A DNA stretch of 64,000 nt from assembly GCF_003002825.1 (NCBI RefSeq), contig NZ_PVTE01000002.1:124001-188000 (forward strand), written 5' to 3'. Origin of the DNA: Spirosoma oryzae. GTDB lineage: Bacteria > Bacteroidota > Bacteroidia > Cytophagales > Spirosomataceae. Under the pieces are notes generated by a model. That model did not search any database. It was given only the letters and a program-made list of their open reading frames with translations, and was not told the DNA's origin. Below, piece after piece: positions 8,365 to 17,672 of the stretch. Every line of letters starts with the position of its first letter. Within the stretch, counting starts at the first letter, position 1. The position numbers and the translations under genes are program-made.

Positions 8365-8500
8365 GTTATAGCGTTAAATAGTCGTAAGGCTGTAAAGTTA
8401 TAGCGTTTTATAGTTGGCTGACGCACATGACTAGCCACCGGATGGGCTAATGCGTCAGCCAACTATGAAACTATACGACTTTAAAACTCTATAACTTTAC
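8365..8500. repeat. Long imperfect palindrome between DUF3467 gene and rpsL
   Basis: The core is a perfect 15-base inverted repeat, TAGTTGGCTGACGCA at 8411-8425 and its complement at 8451-8465. Inside the loop lies TAGCC/GGCTA (8432-8436, 8445-8449). Outside, GTAAAGTTATAG (8392-8403) pairs with CTATAACTTTAC (8489-8500); the two arms differ mainly by a 15-16 base insertion on the right. The left arm also repeats GTTATAGCGTT at 8365 and 8397. It could be a repeated palindromic element, a terminator for the DUF3467 gene, or both. Confidence 0.75.
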
Positions 8501-8527
8501 TAGTCAGGAACTTCAAAAGAATTTCCG

Positions 8528-8535
8528 TATCTTTG
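8528..8535 (+). promoter_or_regulatory. -7 element of rpsL
   Basis: TATCTTTG is an exact TAnnTTTG match, 45 bases ahead of the rpsL start, in the place expected for the str operon promoter. No clear -33 TTTG is present at normal spacing. Confidence 0.6.
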
Positions 8536-8580
8536 CACCTCAAATTTCGGGAAGACTGATTTTTCGTAAACAAAACCAAA

Positions 8581-9003
8581 ATGCCTACCATACAACAATT
8601 GGTGCGTAAAGGCCGCGAGAAGCTCGAATTCAAATCGAAATCGCCTGCTCTCGATGCCTGCCCACAACGTCGGGGGGTATGTACACGTGTGTACACCACG
8701 ACACCGAAGAAGCCGAACTCGGCCCTTCGTAAAGTTGCCCGTGTTCGTCTGACGAACCAGAAAGAAGTAAACGCCTACATCCCGGGCGAAGGTCACAACC
8801 TGCAGGAACACTCGATCGTACTGATCCGGGGTGGCCGGGTAAAAGATCTGCCAGGTGTACGTTATCACATTGTACGCGGTGCGCTCGATACAGCCGGTGT
8901 AAACGGCCGTCTGCAGAGCCGCTCGAAATACGGTGCCAAGCGGCCGAAACCAGGTCAGGCTCCAGCCGGCAAAGGTGCTCCCGCAAAAGGTAAGAAGAAG
9001 TAA
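8581..9003 (+). CDS. rpsL: 30S ribosomal protein S12
   Basis: S12 of the decoding centre of the small ribosomal subunit. The conserved block [19 protein letters not shown] and the loop [13 protein letters not shown] are intact, with lysines at the two positions whose changes usually give streptomycin resistance, so the sequence is of the wild-type kind. The product is 140 residues against about 124 in E. coli, because of a basic Ala/Gly/Lys-rich tail ([10 protein letters not shown]), a common Bacteroidota extension. First gene of a two-gene str operon with rpsG. Confidence 0.98.
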   Translation: MPTIQQLVRKGREKLEFKSKSPALDACPQRRGVCTRVYTTTPKKPNSALRKVARVRLTNQKEVNAYIPGEGHNLQEHSIVLIRGGRVKDLPGVRYHIVRGALDTAGVNGRLQSRSKYGAKRPKPGQAPAGKGAPAKGKKK

Positions 9004-9062
9004 TTAATCCGACTGCCCGTTGAAAAACTACGGCAGAGTAAGATCAAAAATCTGAAGCAATC

Positions 9063-9530
9063 ATGAGAAAGGCGAAACCGCCCAAGCGTTACGTATTACC
9101 CGATCCTAAATACAAGGAGGTTCTCGTAACCAAATTTGTAAACAACCTGATGTACGAAGGCAAGAAGAGCCTGGCGTACGGAATTTTCTACGATGCCCTC
9201 GACGTAGTGGCTAAACGGACCAACGAAAGCGGTCTTGACACGTGGAAAAAGGCGCTTAACAATGTTATGCCGTCGGTTGAAGTAAAAAGTCGTCGCGTCG
9301 GTGGAGCTACCTTCCAGGTGCCAACCGAAGTACGGGCAGACCGAAAAGTCGCGGTAGGCATGAAATGGCTTATTAAGTATGCTCGTTCGCGGGGAGAAAA
9401 AACCATGGTAGACCGGCTCGCAGCCGAAATCGTAGCTGCCTCGAAAGGGGAAGGCGCGGCTGTGAAAAAGAAGGACGATACGCACCGTATGGCTGAAGCC
9501 AACAAGGCGTTCTCGCACTTCCGGTTCTAA
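9063..9530 (+). CDS. rpsG: 30S ribosomal protein S7
   Basis: S7, 155 residues, the primary assembly protein of the 30S head, binding 16S rRNA. The start [17 protein letters not shown] and the blocks [20 protein letters not shown] and [14 protein letters not shown] are characteristic. It follows rpsL after 59 bases. In most bacteria fusA comes next, but here a strong terminator follows, so the operon ends with S7. Confidence 0.98.
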   Translation: MRKAKPPKRYVLPDPKYKEVLVTKFVNNLMYEGKKSLAYGIFYDALDVVAKRTNESGLDTWKKALNNVMPSVEVKSRRVGGATFQVPTEVRADRKVAVGMKWLIKYARSRGEKTMVDRLAAEIVAASKGEGAAVKKKDDTHRMAEANKAFSHFRF

Positions 9531-9574
9531 ACCAACTAGCGATCTGATTTTCCCGACAGATAGCCAACTTATAC

Positions 9575-9602
9575 AAAAGCCGCTCAACATTGAGCGGCTT
9601 TT
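9575..9602 (+). terminator. Intrinsic terminator after rpsG
   Basis: AAAAGCCGCTCAA (9575-9587) pairs perfectly with TTGAGCGGCTTTT (9590-9602) over a 2-base loop, followed by TTGTTGTTTT. This is a strong Rho-independent terminator ending the rpsL-rpsG transcript. Confidence 0.9.
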
Positions 9603-9660
9603 GTTGTTTTCAGCAAAGCATGTTAATCCATCAGCTTGCTTATAAATCAGACAACGTTCT

Positions 9661-10530
9661 ATGACTACGCTGGAAAACGACTTTCTCCGAGTAACCATTC
9701 GCCCGCAGGGAGCCGAATTGACGTCATTGTTGCACAAGCCAACCGGTATTGAGCACATCTGGCAGGCAGATCCGGCCGTGTGGGGCTGGCACGCCCCTAC
9801 CCTTTTCCCGATAGTTGGTGGTAGTCTGAACAGCGAATTGCTGATCGATGGTAAAAATTACCCCATAGAGCGGCATGGTTTTGCCCGTAAGCTACCGTTC
9901 GACCTGCTCGATTCTACGCCTACCACCGCCGTTTGGGGTCTCACGTCGGGCAAGCAAACGGAACCGCACTTCCCGTATGGGTTTACTTTTCAGATTAGCT
10001 ACGCGTTGATCGACGAGCAATTAACCGTTACATACCGGGTTTTCAATCAGGACACAAAGACCATTTACTTCTCGGTTGGTGCCCACCCGGCTTTTTCGGT
10101 GCCCTTCAACGCGGACGAGTCGTACGACGACTACTATATCGACTTCAATCAGCCGGAGCAATTAGAAACGCATATGCTGTCGAAGGATGGCTTCTTTACG
10201 GGCAAAACCCAACCCGTACCGCTCGACGGATACAAACTTCATCTGAACGAACACTTATTCGATCAGGATGCACTTGTATTCAAGCACCTAAACTCCCGGC
10301 GCGTGTCGATTCGTAGCAAGAAACACGATCATGCGGTCGACGTTGATTTTGCCGATTTTCCTTATCTGGGTATATGGGCCAAACCTGGCGCGCCCTTCGT
10401 TTGTATCGAACCGTGGCTGGGTTATGCTGACAGCGAGGGCGACCAAAAGTCAATCGAACAGAAAGAAGCGATTCAACAGGTTGCGGTTGGGGGTACCTTC
10501 GAAGCGTCGTTTACAATTACCCTCTCGTAG
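9661..10530 (+). CDS. Aldose 1-epimerase family protein (galactose mutarotase-like)
   Basis: A 289-residue cytoplasmic protein of the LacX/YeaD-type mutarotase superfamily (COG2017), which interconverts anomers of free or phosphorylated sugars. Candidate catalytic histidines are visible in ERHGFARKLPF and in VGAHPAFSVPF, with the acidic residue expected near the C-terminal CIEPWLGYAD. The beta-sandwich length is typical. Substrate cannot be read from the sequence. It is a single gene flanked by terminators on both sides. Confidence 0.85.
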   Translation: MTTLENDFLRVTIRPQGAELTSLLHKPTGIEHIWQADPAVWGWHAPTLFPIVGGSLNSELLIDGKNYPIERHGFARKLPFDLLDSTPTTAVWGLTSGKQTEPHFPYGFTFQISYALIDEQLTVTYRVFNQDTKTIYFSVGAHPAFSVPFNADESYDDYYIDFNQPEQLETHMLSKDGFFTGKTQPVPLDGYKLHLNEHLFDQDALVFKHLNSRRVSIRSKKHDHAVDVDFADFPYLGIWAKPGAPFVCIEPWLGYADSEGDQKSIEQKEAIQQVAVGGTFEASFTITLS

Positions 10531-10575
10531 CCAGGAGTATATGGTCCTTTCGCCGGACCACGTACCTGAAAAACA

Positions 10576-10607
10576 AAACGGGGAGCTTCATACGAAGCTC
10601 CCCGTTT
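10576..10607. terminator. Bidirectional terminator between convergent genes
   Basis: AAACGGGGAGCTTC (10576-10589) pairs perfectly with GAAGCTCCCCGTTT (10594-10607) over the loop ATAC. It sits between the mutarotase gene on the plus strand and the OmpA lipoprotein gene on the minus strand and can serve both. Confidence 0.88.
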
Positions 10608-10624
10608 ACGTTAGGCTAACCAGC

Positions 10625-11503
10625 TTACTTACCCGCCTGTCCGTTCGACAGCAGGTTGAAGAACTGATCCAGTTTCGGGGTAATGATGATTTCCGTCCGG
10701 CGGTTCTGCTGACGACCCGCTGAGTTCGAGTTGTCATCTTTCGGTGCGTATTCCGAACGACCACCCGCCGTCATGCGCGATGGCTGTACACCAAATTTGG
10801 TTTGTAGCGTACGGACAACCGACGTAGCGCGCAGAGCACTCAGATCCCAGTTGTCTTTGATCGATGGCGTCGAAATAGGGACGATGTCGGTGTGCCCTTC
10901 TACAAGGATGTCGAGATCTTTATGGTCGTTGACCACCTTAGCGACCTTACCCAGTACGGTTTCGGCACGTGGGGTGATGTCGTAGCTACCCGAACGGAAC
11001 AACAGCTTGTCCGAGATTGATACGTAAACGACACCCTTTTTCACTTCAACCTGTACGTCCTGATCGTTGATGTCGTCCAGTGAGCGTTTCAGATTCATCA
11101 CCAGCGCCAGGTTGATCGAATCCTTCCGCTGAATCGACGCGTTTAGGTTATTGGTATATTTGGTTTGCTCGTTGAGCGTTTCCAGCGATTTTTTGATGCT
11201 TTCCGCCCCCGACTTGCTCACGATCGACAGGTCCGACATGCGATCGAGCAGGTTGGTATTGGTCCGTTTCAGGTAGTCGATTTGCGCCTGAAGATCACCG
11301 ACTTGCTTGGTTTTAGACTCCAGATCGGTAGTCTGCGTTGACAGTTGCGCCCGTAGGTCAGCCGTACGCTTGTCACAATCATTCAACGAGGCAATCGCTT
11401 TATCACGCGCGTCCTGAATTGATTTGATTTCGGCCATACGCTTCTTCGAATTGCAGGATGTCATCATGACAACAGCCGAAACAAGAATCAGTAATTGCTT
11501 CAT
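10625..11503 (-). CDS. OmpA-family peptidoglycan-binding lipoprotein
   Basis: A 292-residue lipoprotein. The N-terminus MKQLLILVSAVVMMTSC is a type II signal with the lipobox cysteine at 17. Residues about 20-140 form a long coiled coil (heptads in LRAQLSTQTTDLESKTKQ and on), and the C-terminal third is an OmpA/MotB domain with VEGHTDIVP and QQNRRTEIIITPK, which bind peptidoglycan. It probably tethers the outer membrane to the cell wall. A TAnnTTTG element lies about 80 bases upstream. Monocistronic. Confidence 0.9.
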   Translation of the reverse strand: MKQLLILVSAVVMMTSCNSKKRMAEIKSIQDARDKAIASLNDCDKRTADLRAQLSTQTTDLESKTKQVGDLQAQIDYLKRTNTNLLDRMSDLSIVSKSGAESIKKSLETLNEQTKYTNNLNASIQRKDSINLALVMNLKRSLDDINDQDVQVEVKKGVVYVSISDKLLFRSGSYDITPRAETVLGKVAKVVNDHKDLDILVEGHTDIVPISTPSIKDNWDLSALRATSVVRTLQTKFGVQPSRMTAGGRSEYAPKDDNSNSAGRQQNRRTEIIITPKLDQFFNLLSNGQAGK

Positions 11504-11579
11504 AACAGGGTAACTAGAAATGGATTAGATCAGAAAAGTTGGGGGATTGCGACTGGGTAGCCGTATACCAAATTTTTTA

Positions 11580-11587
11580 CAAAAATA
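11580..11587 (-). promoter_or_regulatory. -7 element of the OmpA lipoprotein gene
   Basis: On the minus strand TATTTTTG matches TAnnTTTG and lies 76 bases ahead of the ATG at 11503. A TTTG lies 12 bases further upstream, closer than the usual -33 spacing. Confidence 0.45.
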
Positions 11588-11687
11588 CGATTTTCCGGGC
11601 AAAGCCGTAATCCCCTCCTTCTTATAAGGAGTTTTTTCCTTGATAAATTGCAAAAACTGTCATGAAAACTAGATTTTAATCAGTTTC

Positions 11688-12947
11688 TCACAGTTTTTGA
11701 ATAGTCTTTAAAACAACAGCGAGTTGTTGTACTACAGCATAACAGTTAACAATCGGGCTCGCTTTCAGCGGCCAAGCCGGCTGTCGCTGTGCGTCGACGG
11801 CTATGTGCCAGCCAGCATTGGTGGAATCAGGAAAAACGGCAAAGGCGTAATCATGTACGCGCTGAAACCACTTCATACAATCGTTGTGACGCGTATGAAC
11901 ATAACTTTTGCAGAGTGCCGATAAAGCCTCGCCCATGATCCAGTTCCAGTAGTAGCCGTCCGGTTCGGTAGTAGACTGTAGTTTCTGATCGACATAGTTG
12001 CGCAGGCCACCGGCCGTTTCGTTCCAGCTCTGCTCACAGGTATACAGGCACCAGCCTGCCGCCTGCTGTGCCAGCCGTCGGTTCGGTACTAATTCGCAGT
12101 ATGTCAACAGACAGTTGACGAGCCGCAATGTCAGGCCGACATCGAGCCGGCGTCCTTCGGGGGTATTGATATAGCCACCGTCACTTAGTACACAGGGACG
12201 TACGGTATCAGTACGACGATCGACAAACAGTTGTTGAATTCCCTGTACAAGCTCGTGCATGCGGTCTTTCCAGGAATCTTCATCGAGCAGGTAACGGCAA
12301 GTAAGCAAGGCTTCCAGGCCGGTCACCCACTCGCGCAGGTAGCGTGTTTTTCGTATAGAAGGCACTGTCGTCGATGCGGCCTCAGCCTGCGCATCAGCCA
12401 GATCGGCCAATAAATCGGTCAGCAGCGCTTTTGCCAGCATTGCCCACTCATCATCCTTCGTAGCCCGATAGAACTGTCCGTAGGCCATGATCGTATACCC
12501 ATCCGATTCGTTAGTCATAGCCAACTCGACAGGGTGTCCTACACGATCGAGCTGCTCGTAGCAATGAAGCCGATCGCCGTGCGCAAACTGACTCAGAAAC
12601 GTGACGCCCAACCGGGCATGATCGAGCCAGCGGGGTTGCGCGTCGACGGTATTGTACAGCCACGCAAACGCGTAGGCTTGCTGCGCCTGCCGGGCAACGT
12701 ACTTATCCCCGTCAACGACAGCTCCCGTCGGGGTAAGCCAGTCGAAGTAACCGCCATGGGTGGTGTCAGGGCCGTGATCGAGCCAAAAGGGTACCACCTG
12801 CTTGAGCAATGCCTGCTGATAGGTAGCAGTCAGCTTTTGCAGGTTGGTTCCTGTTATATCGGCAGTTGATCGGCGGGTAATCACGACAAGGGTAAAACAA
12901 AAAGCGAATAAACAGCAAAACGCGGACGACGTCAACTGCCTGCGCAT
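11688..12947 (-). CDS. AGE-family epimerase/isomerase, secreted or membrane-anchored
   Basis: A 419-residue protein of the N-acylglucosamine 2-epimerase superfamily ((alpha/alpha)6 barrel). Characteristic stretches are WLDHGPDTTHGGYFDWLTP, TNESDGYTIMAYGQFYRAT and DGYYWNWIMGEALSAL. Family members interconvert glucose/mannose-type sugars, cellobiose/mannosylglucose or N-acylglucosamine/mannosamine. An N-terminal hydrophobic segment (SAFCCLFAFCFTLVVI) suggests export or membrane anchoring, unlike the usual cytoplasmic enzymes; a start at a later methionine would not remove it. The exact substrate is unknown. It lies downstream of lon on the same strand, 66 bases away. Confidence 0.75.
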   Translation of the reverse strand: MRRQLTSSAFCCLFAFCFTLVVITRRSTADITGTNLQKLTATYQQALLKQVVPFWLDHGPDTTHGGYFDWLTPTGAVVDGDKYVARQAQQAYAFAWLYNTVDAQPRWLDHARLGVTFLSQFAHGDRLHCYEQLDRVGHPVELAMTNESDGYTIMAYGQFYRATKDDEWAMLAKALLTDLLADLADAQAEAASTTVPSIRKTRYLREWVTGLEALLTCRYLLDEDSWKDRMHELVQGIQQLFVDRRTDTVRPCVLSDGGYINTPEGRRLDVGLTLRLVNCLLTYCELVPNRRLAQQAAGWCLYTCEQSWNETAGGLRNYVDQKLQSTTEPDGYYWNWIMGEALSALCKSYVHTRHNDCMKWFQRVHDYAFAVFPDSTNAGWHIAVDAQRQPAWPLKASPIVNCYAVVQQLAVVLKTIQKL

Positions 12948-13013
12948 TGGTCCGTCATCCGCGTCTTAGTTAAGCCTGACAGATCCCGATTATCTGTCGC
13001 GTCGCAATCGAGT

Positions 13014-15506
13014 TTAATACACCCGCTCTACGACTTCGCGCAGTTCTTTTTCGTCGGGGAAAACAAACTTCATCGGCTTACCCACCTTACCCTTTAGCAG
13101 GGCAATGTCGAGCACCTGATCGACCGTATCGACGTAGTGGAACGTCAGGTCTTTGATATACGTCTGATTGATCTCTTCGATGTCCTTACGGTTCTTCGAG
13201 CAAAGAATAATCTCTTTCACGCCCGCCCGGTTTGCCGCCAGAATCTTCTCTTTGATACCACCCACCGGCAATACCTTGCCACGCAGCGTAATTTCGCCGG
13301 TCATAGCAATGTATGGCTTCACTTTGCGCTGCGTGTAGATCGACGCCATCGACGTCAGCATCGTGATACCGGCAGATGGTCCATCTTTGGGCACCGCCCC
13401 CGCCGGTATGTGGATGTGCAGGTCGTAGTGGTTGAACACGCGATAGTCGAGACCAAGGTCATCGGCGTGGGCTTTCAGGTATGACAAAGCCGTAATCGCC
13501 GACTCTTTCATAACGTCACCCAGTTGCCCCGACAGCGTCAGCGTACCTTTCCCCCGACTCAGGCTCGACTCAATCATCAGAATCTCACCACCGACCTGTG
13601 TCCAGGCCAGCCCCGTTACCATACCAGCGATGTCATCATCGGCGTACAGTTCCTTGTCGAAAATCTCAGCGCCCAGCATTCTGTGGATGTCCGACGCCTT
13701 GATTATGTGGTTGTACTCCTCTTCCATCGCAATCGACTTGGCGATTTTCCGCACCAGTGCACCGATTTTCTGCTCCAGATTCCGTACGCCCGATTCCCGC
13801 GTATAGCCTTCGATAATCTTCAGAATGGCTTTATCGTCAATCTGAAGGTCTTTCGTTTTCAGCCCGTGGTCTTTACGCTGCTTCGGGATCAGGTACTTCT
13901 TGGCGATCTGTACTTTCTCTTCGACCGTGTAGCCCGCGATGTCGATAATTTCCATCCGGTCGCGCAGGGCGGGGTGAATGGTATCGAGCGAATTGGCCGT
14001 AGCCACAAACAACACCCGCGACAGATCATACTCTGTCTCAAGATAGTTGTCCATGAACGTCGAGTTCTGTTCCGGATCGAGTACTTCCAGCAGGGCCGAC
14101 GACGGATCACCCCGGAAGTCAGAACTAACCTTGTCGATTTCGTCCAGAATAAACACCGGGTTCGACGAGCCGCACTTCCGAATGTTCTGAATTACTTTGC
14201 CCGGCATCGCACCGATGTATGTCTTGCGGTGACCCCGGATTTCGGCTTCGTCATGAACGCCACCCAGCGCCATGCGGCTGTACTTGCGCCCCAGTGCCTT
14301 CGCGATCGACTTACCCAGCGAGGTCTTACCAACGCCCGGAGGACCGTACAGGCACAGAATAGGCGCTTTCATATCGTTCTTCAATTTCAGAACGGCCAGG
14401 TATTCGATAATGCGCTCCTTTACCTTTTCGAGTCCGAAATGGTCGCCATCCAGAATTTTCTGCGCCCGTTTCAGGTCGAAATTATCCTTGGTATACTCGT
14501 TCCAGGGCAGGTCAACCATCAATTCGATGTAGTTCATCGTAACCGGGTATTCCGGTGCCATAGGGTTCGACCGTTGCAGCTTGCTAAGCTCCTTGTCGAA
14601 ATGCGCCCGTACCTCCGGCGACCATTTCTTGCGATCGGCCCGCATCCGAAGCTCATCGACTTCCCGATCGGGATTATCCATGCCCAACTCGTCCTGTAGC
14701 ACTTTCATCTGCTGACGCAGGTAGTAGTCGCGCTGCTGCTGATCGAGATCCGACGAGGCTTTCGACTGAATCTCGCGCTTTAGTTCGAGCAGTTGCACTT
14801 CACGCAGCATGTATTCGAGCAGCAGACTCGCCTGCTGACTACCATCGGTCAGTTCGAGCAGGCGCTGCTTGTCTGATACTTCGGCGTTGATATTCGACGA
14901 CAGGAAATGAAGCAAAAAGGTCGGGCTCTCGATGTTATCGAGGGCAATGCGGGCTTCCTGCGGAATTTCGGGATTCAGACGCAACAGTTTGTAAGCCGCA
15001 TCTTTCAGCGACTGGATCATCGCCTTCCCTTCTTTCTTGTTTACGTTCGGGAACGAATCGTCAATCTGCCGGACGGTCGCCGTCATGTACGGGTCTTCCT
15101 GCGTAATCTGCTCGATCTCAAACCGCTTCTTACCCTGAATGATGATGGTGATGTTACCATCGGGCAGGGTAATCATCTTGATGATGTAAGCAACCGTACC
15201 CATCTGGTACAGGTCGTCGGCGGTGGGCTCGTCTTTTTGCTGATTCAGTTGCGCCGTTACGCCGATAATCCGATTGCCTTTGTACGCTTTTTTGACCAGC
15301 CGAATCGACTTTTGCCGACCAACCGTCACAGGGATTACCATACCTGGAAACAGTACCGTATTTCGAACGGGTAGGATTGGCAGGTTTTCCGGCAATTCGT
15401 AATCATCATCAACCCCTTCCGGCGAGCCAAGTGGAACAATTTCCAGGTTATCCGAATCAAAATCGGATAGAAGCAGGCGGGTAGCTAAATCGTTTTCTAC
15501 TCTCAT
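13014..15506 (-). CDS. lon: ATP-dependent protease Lon (LonA)
   Basis: An 830-residue LonA protease that degrades misfolded and regulatory proteins. Domains in order: N-terminal substrate-binding LON domain ([14 protein letters not shown] at about 43), coiled-coil linker, AAA+ module with Walker A GPPGVGKT at 388-395 and Walker [11 protein letters not shown], then the protease domain with the serine in [11 protein letters not shown] and the catalytic lysine in GIKEKILAA. Length and order are complete. A 15-base near-palindrome lies directly upstream of the start and may be an operator. Confidence 0.97.
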   Translation of the reverse strand: MRVENDLATRLLLSDFDSDNLEIVPLGSPEGVDDDYELPENLPILPVRNTVLFPGMVIPVTVGRQKSIRLVKKAYKGNRIIGVTAQLNQQKDEPTADDLYQMGTVAYIIKMITLPDGNITIIIQGKKRFEIEQITQEDPYMTATVRQIDDSFPNVNKKEGKAMIQSLKDAAYKLLRLNPEIPQEARIALDNIESPTFLLHFLSSNINAEVSDKQRLLELTDGSQQASLLLEYMLREVQLLELKREIQSKASSDLDQQQRDYYLRQQMKVLQDELGMDNPDREVDELRMRADRKKWSPEVRAHFDKELSKLQRSNPMAPEYPVTMNYIELMVDLPWNEYTKDNFDLKRAQKILDGDHFGLEKVKERIIEYLAVLKLKNDMKAPILCLYGPPGVGKTSLGKSIAKALGRKYSRMALGGVHDEAEIRGHRKTYIGAMPGKVIQNIRKCGSSNPVFILDEIDKVSSDFRGDPSSALLEVLDPEQNSTFMDNYLETEYDLSRVLFVATANSLDTIHPALRDRMEIIDIAGYTVEEKVQIAKKYLIPKQRKDHGLKTKDLQIDDKAILKIIEGYTRESGVRNLEQKIGALVRKIAKSIAMEEEYNHIIKASDIHRMLGAEIFDKELYADDDIAGMVTGLAWTQVGGEILMIESSLSRGKGTLTLSGQLGDVMKESAITALSYLKAHADDLGLDYRVFNHYDLHIHIPAGAVPKDGPSAGITMLTSMASIYTQRKVKPYIAMTGEITLRGKVLPVGGIKEKILAANRAGVKEIILCSKNRKDIEEINQTYIKDLTFHYVDTVDQVLDIALLKGKVGKPMKFVFPDEKELREVVERVY

Positions 15507-15513
15507 ATTTCCA

Positions 15514-15528
15514 CTGCCAAAATGACAG
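15514..15528 (-). promoter_or_regulatory. Near-palindrome upstream of lon
   Basis: On the coding strand CTGTCATTTTGGCAG, a CTGnCA-N3-TGnCAG near-palindrome, ends 7 bases before the lon ATG. Its place is suitable for a repressor site or ribosome-access element. No regulator can be named. Confidence 0.3.
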
Positions 15529-15684
15529 CTTCTAAGCGTACATGAATTCCTGCCAGTACTAAAAAAGGGAGGATAGTTAGTGGGTACAAGGCATGTGCCA
15601 ACCTGGCTTTCTGCCGATTCGGCTTTGCCAGTCGTAATGGCCCCAATATAGTTATACTGAGGCTTTTCGCCCTTATAAATTTAC

Positions 15685-16191
15685 TTAGTTCAGAGAAACG
15701 TCCTGAACGGGTAGGTTCCGTCGGAAAACAAACGTTTTTTTCTGACCCTGATACTGTAGGTTGACCATGTTGACCTGATCGTCAAACAGGTCCGTCAGGA
15801 TGTTTTGTTTCATGACACCCCCTTTAAAAGGCTCGGTGTATGGCATTTCCAGATAAATCCAGTTGGCGTCCGCTTCTTCTTCGTGTCCTACGTAGGTAAA
15901 CGCCTTCGGCTGCCGTTGGGGCGTCATGTAAGCGACATGCGCCCGGACGTACTTTTCCAGTAACGTATCGTCTTTCTTGTCGCCTGTCAGATGCACTTTC
16001 GTACCCGCCGTTTCCGTTAGGGCTTTTTCCAGGTCATCGGTAAACACCCGGATACTCAGCTCAAACGCTCGTTCCTTCGGGTTGTACACCATCTGTGTCA
16101 CACTGGCATGAAAGTCGTGCATCGGGCGACTGGCCGTCAGCCCGATACAAAAAATACCTAGCAGCAATGTAAGACGAATGGATGTAACCAA
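15685..16191 (-). CDS. DUF6702 family exported protein
   Basis: A 168-residue protein with an N-terminal signal peptide (LTLLLGIFCIGLTAS). The mature part starts MHDFHASVTQMVYNPKERAF and contains LSIRVFTDDLEKAL, which is the pattern of DUF6702, a family found in Bacteroidota beside membrane proteases and transporters. It begins 3 bases after the rseP stop, so it is co-transcribed. Function unknown; by context it could act in the periplasm with RseP. Confidence 0.7.
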   Translation of the reverse strand: MVTSIRLTLLLGIFCIGLTASRPMHDFHASVTQMVYNPKERAFELSIRVFTDDLEKALTETAGTKVHLTGDKKDDTLLEKYVRAHVAYMTPQRQPKAFTYVGHEEEADANWIYLEMPYTEPFKGGVMKQNILTDLFDDQVNMVNLQYQGQKKTFVFRRNLPVQDVSLN

Positions 16192-16194
16192 GGC

Positions 16195-17511
16195 TTAGAA
16201 TACGGCTTTGAAAACGTCGTTGAAAATAGCGAAGGCCATCAAGCCAAGCAGAATAACCATACCCACCCGCTGTGCCGCTTCAAGGAACCGGTCTGACGGT
16301 TTTCGGCCCGAGATAATTTCGTAGCTCAGAATCGTGGCATGACCACCGTCGAGCGCCGGGATAGGCAACGCATTCATGAACGCCAGTGCCATCGACAGCA
16401 GCCCCGTTACAGCCCAGAACCGATCCCAGACCCAGATACCACCAAACAGATTCTGTGCAATGCCGATCGGTCCGCTCAACGCTTTCGAGGGATTTACCTC
16501 TCCCCGGAAGATTTTACCGAAGCCTTTGATATTGTCGAACACGACCTGAAAAGCCCGCTTCGTACCCACGCCCAGCGCTTCGCCAAATGTGTATTCCTGA
16601 TGGGTCAGCGGCAGCAAAAATTCTGGGTAGAAACCGATCGTGCCCTCGGCTGTCGTGGTCATCGTCAGGGTGGCGGATTGACCGTTTCGGTTTACCGTCA
16701 GGGTCAGCGGCTTTCCTTTCAAGGGCTTTACCGCTTCCGTAAACTGGTGATAGAACTGAATAGGCTTACCGTTGACGCTAGTGATGACATCGCCTTTCTT
16801 CAGTCCCGCTTCGGTTGCCGGCTGACCGGGTACTAACTCACCAACTTTAAACGGCTCGATTGGCTCGATAAACTGGCCAGCCGATTTCTTATCCGACAGT
16901 TTATTGACGAAATCGTTGGGGATGTCGATGTCGATCAGCTTACCATTCCGCAACACGGTGTACGAACTATTGTCGCCCAGAAAGACGTCGGAACTGCGAG
17001 CGTCGCTGAAGTCGTTAATTTCTTTACCGTTGACTTCGACAATTTTATCGCCCGTTTGCAGACCAATGCTTTTGGCCAGATCGTAAGCCACGATACCGTA
17101 TTTGGCGTCTTTGGCAGCCAGATACGTATTCCCGTTCTTGTAAGCCAGCACGACAAAAATCAGGATGCCGACGATTACGTTGACGATGATACCACCCAGC
17201 ATCACGATCAGTCGCTGCCAGGCTGGCTTCGCCCGGAACTCATAGGGCAGCGGTTCGGTATTCGTATGCTTTGTATCGAGCGATTCGTCGATCATCCCCG
17301 ATATTTTCACGAAGCCCCCCAGCGGAATAGCGCCGACGCCGTATTCCGTCTCACCCCGCTTTATACTCCAGACTTTGGGCGGAAAACCAATAAAGTACTG
17401 CTCCACCCGCATGCCAAACGCTTTAGCGGCTACGAGATGTCCGAGTTCGTGTAGTCCAACCAGAATAGACAGCCCTAGAATGAGCTGTCCGGCCATTACC
17501 AAAATTTCCAT
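16195..17511 (-). CDS. rseP: Site-2 zinc metalloprotease RseP
   Basis: A 438-residue membrane metalloprotease that cuts substrates within the membrane, classically anti-sigma factors and signal-peptide remnants. HExxH is His21-Glu22-x-x-His25 in the first membrane segment (LHELGHLVAAK). Two PDZ-like regions follow (DKIVEVNGKEIND and GDVITSVNGKPIQ), and the C-terminal segment holds the second motif NALPIPALDGGH, whose aspartate completes the zinc site. The gene lies in the dxr string, a common arrangement, here separated from dxr by a microprotein frame. Confidence 0.95.
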   Translation of the reverse strand: MEILVMAGQLILGLSILVGLHELGHLVAAKAFGMRVEQYFIGFPPKVWSIKRGETEYGVGAIPLGGFVKISGMIDESLDTKHTNTEPLPYEFRAKPAWQRLIVMLGGIIVNVIVGILIFVVLAYKNGNTYLAAKDAKYGIVAYDLAKSIGLQTGDKIVEVNGKEINDFSDARSSDVFLGDNSSYTVLRNGKLIDIDIPNDFVNKLSDKKSAGQFIEPIEPFKVGELVPGQPATEAGLKKGDVITSVNGKPIQFYHQFTEAVKPLKGKPLTLTVNRNGQSATLTMTTTAEGTIGFYPEFLLPLTHQEYTFGEALGVGTKRAFQVVFDNIKGFGKIFRGEVNPSKALSGPIGIAQNLFGGIWVWDRFWAVTGLLSMALAFMNALPIPALDGGHATILSYEIISGRKPSDRFLEAAQRVGMVILLGLMAFAIFNDVFKAVF

Positions 17512-17554
17512 GTATACCCGATTAATTCAGTGTAGCGTAATTGCTTCAGTCGCC

Positions 17555-17632
17555 CTATGAGCGCGGCTTCAGGAGCCGTAACAGGATTATGCCAACAACG
17601 ACACCGATGATAAACCAAATCCAGAAGCTCAT
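17555..17632 (-). CDS. Possible 25-residue membrane microprotein
   Basis: A complete short frame between dxr and rseP on their strand: ATG at 17632, TAG at 17555. The product starts MSFWIWFIIGVVVGIILLR and ends LLKPRS, a single hydrophobic helix followed by positively charged residues, as in small bacterial membrane proteins. It begins 40 bases after the dxr stop and ends 43 bases before the rseP start, which fits an operon member. Too short for homology arguments, so the call rests on composition and position only. Confidence 0.4.
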   Translation of the reverse strand: MSFWIWFIIGVVVGIILLRLLKPRS

Positions 17633-17672
17633 GTACCAAAAACGCTATAGGTGTCTGCTATCGTACAAACAG

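Noticed and set aside
11615-11637. Small hairpin CTCCTT/AAGGAG followed by six T on the plus strand
   Set aside because: There is no plus-strand gene directly upstream to terminate, and the stem is only 6 bp; it lies in the leader of minus-strand genes, so its role is unsupported.
13524-14699. Long plus-strand frame of 391 codons opposite lon
   Set aside because: Entirely antisense to lon, with an Arg/Gln/His-rich composition typical of shadow frames.
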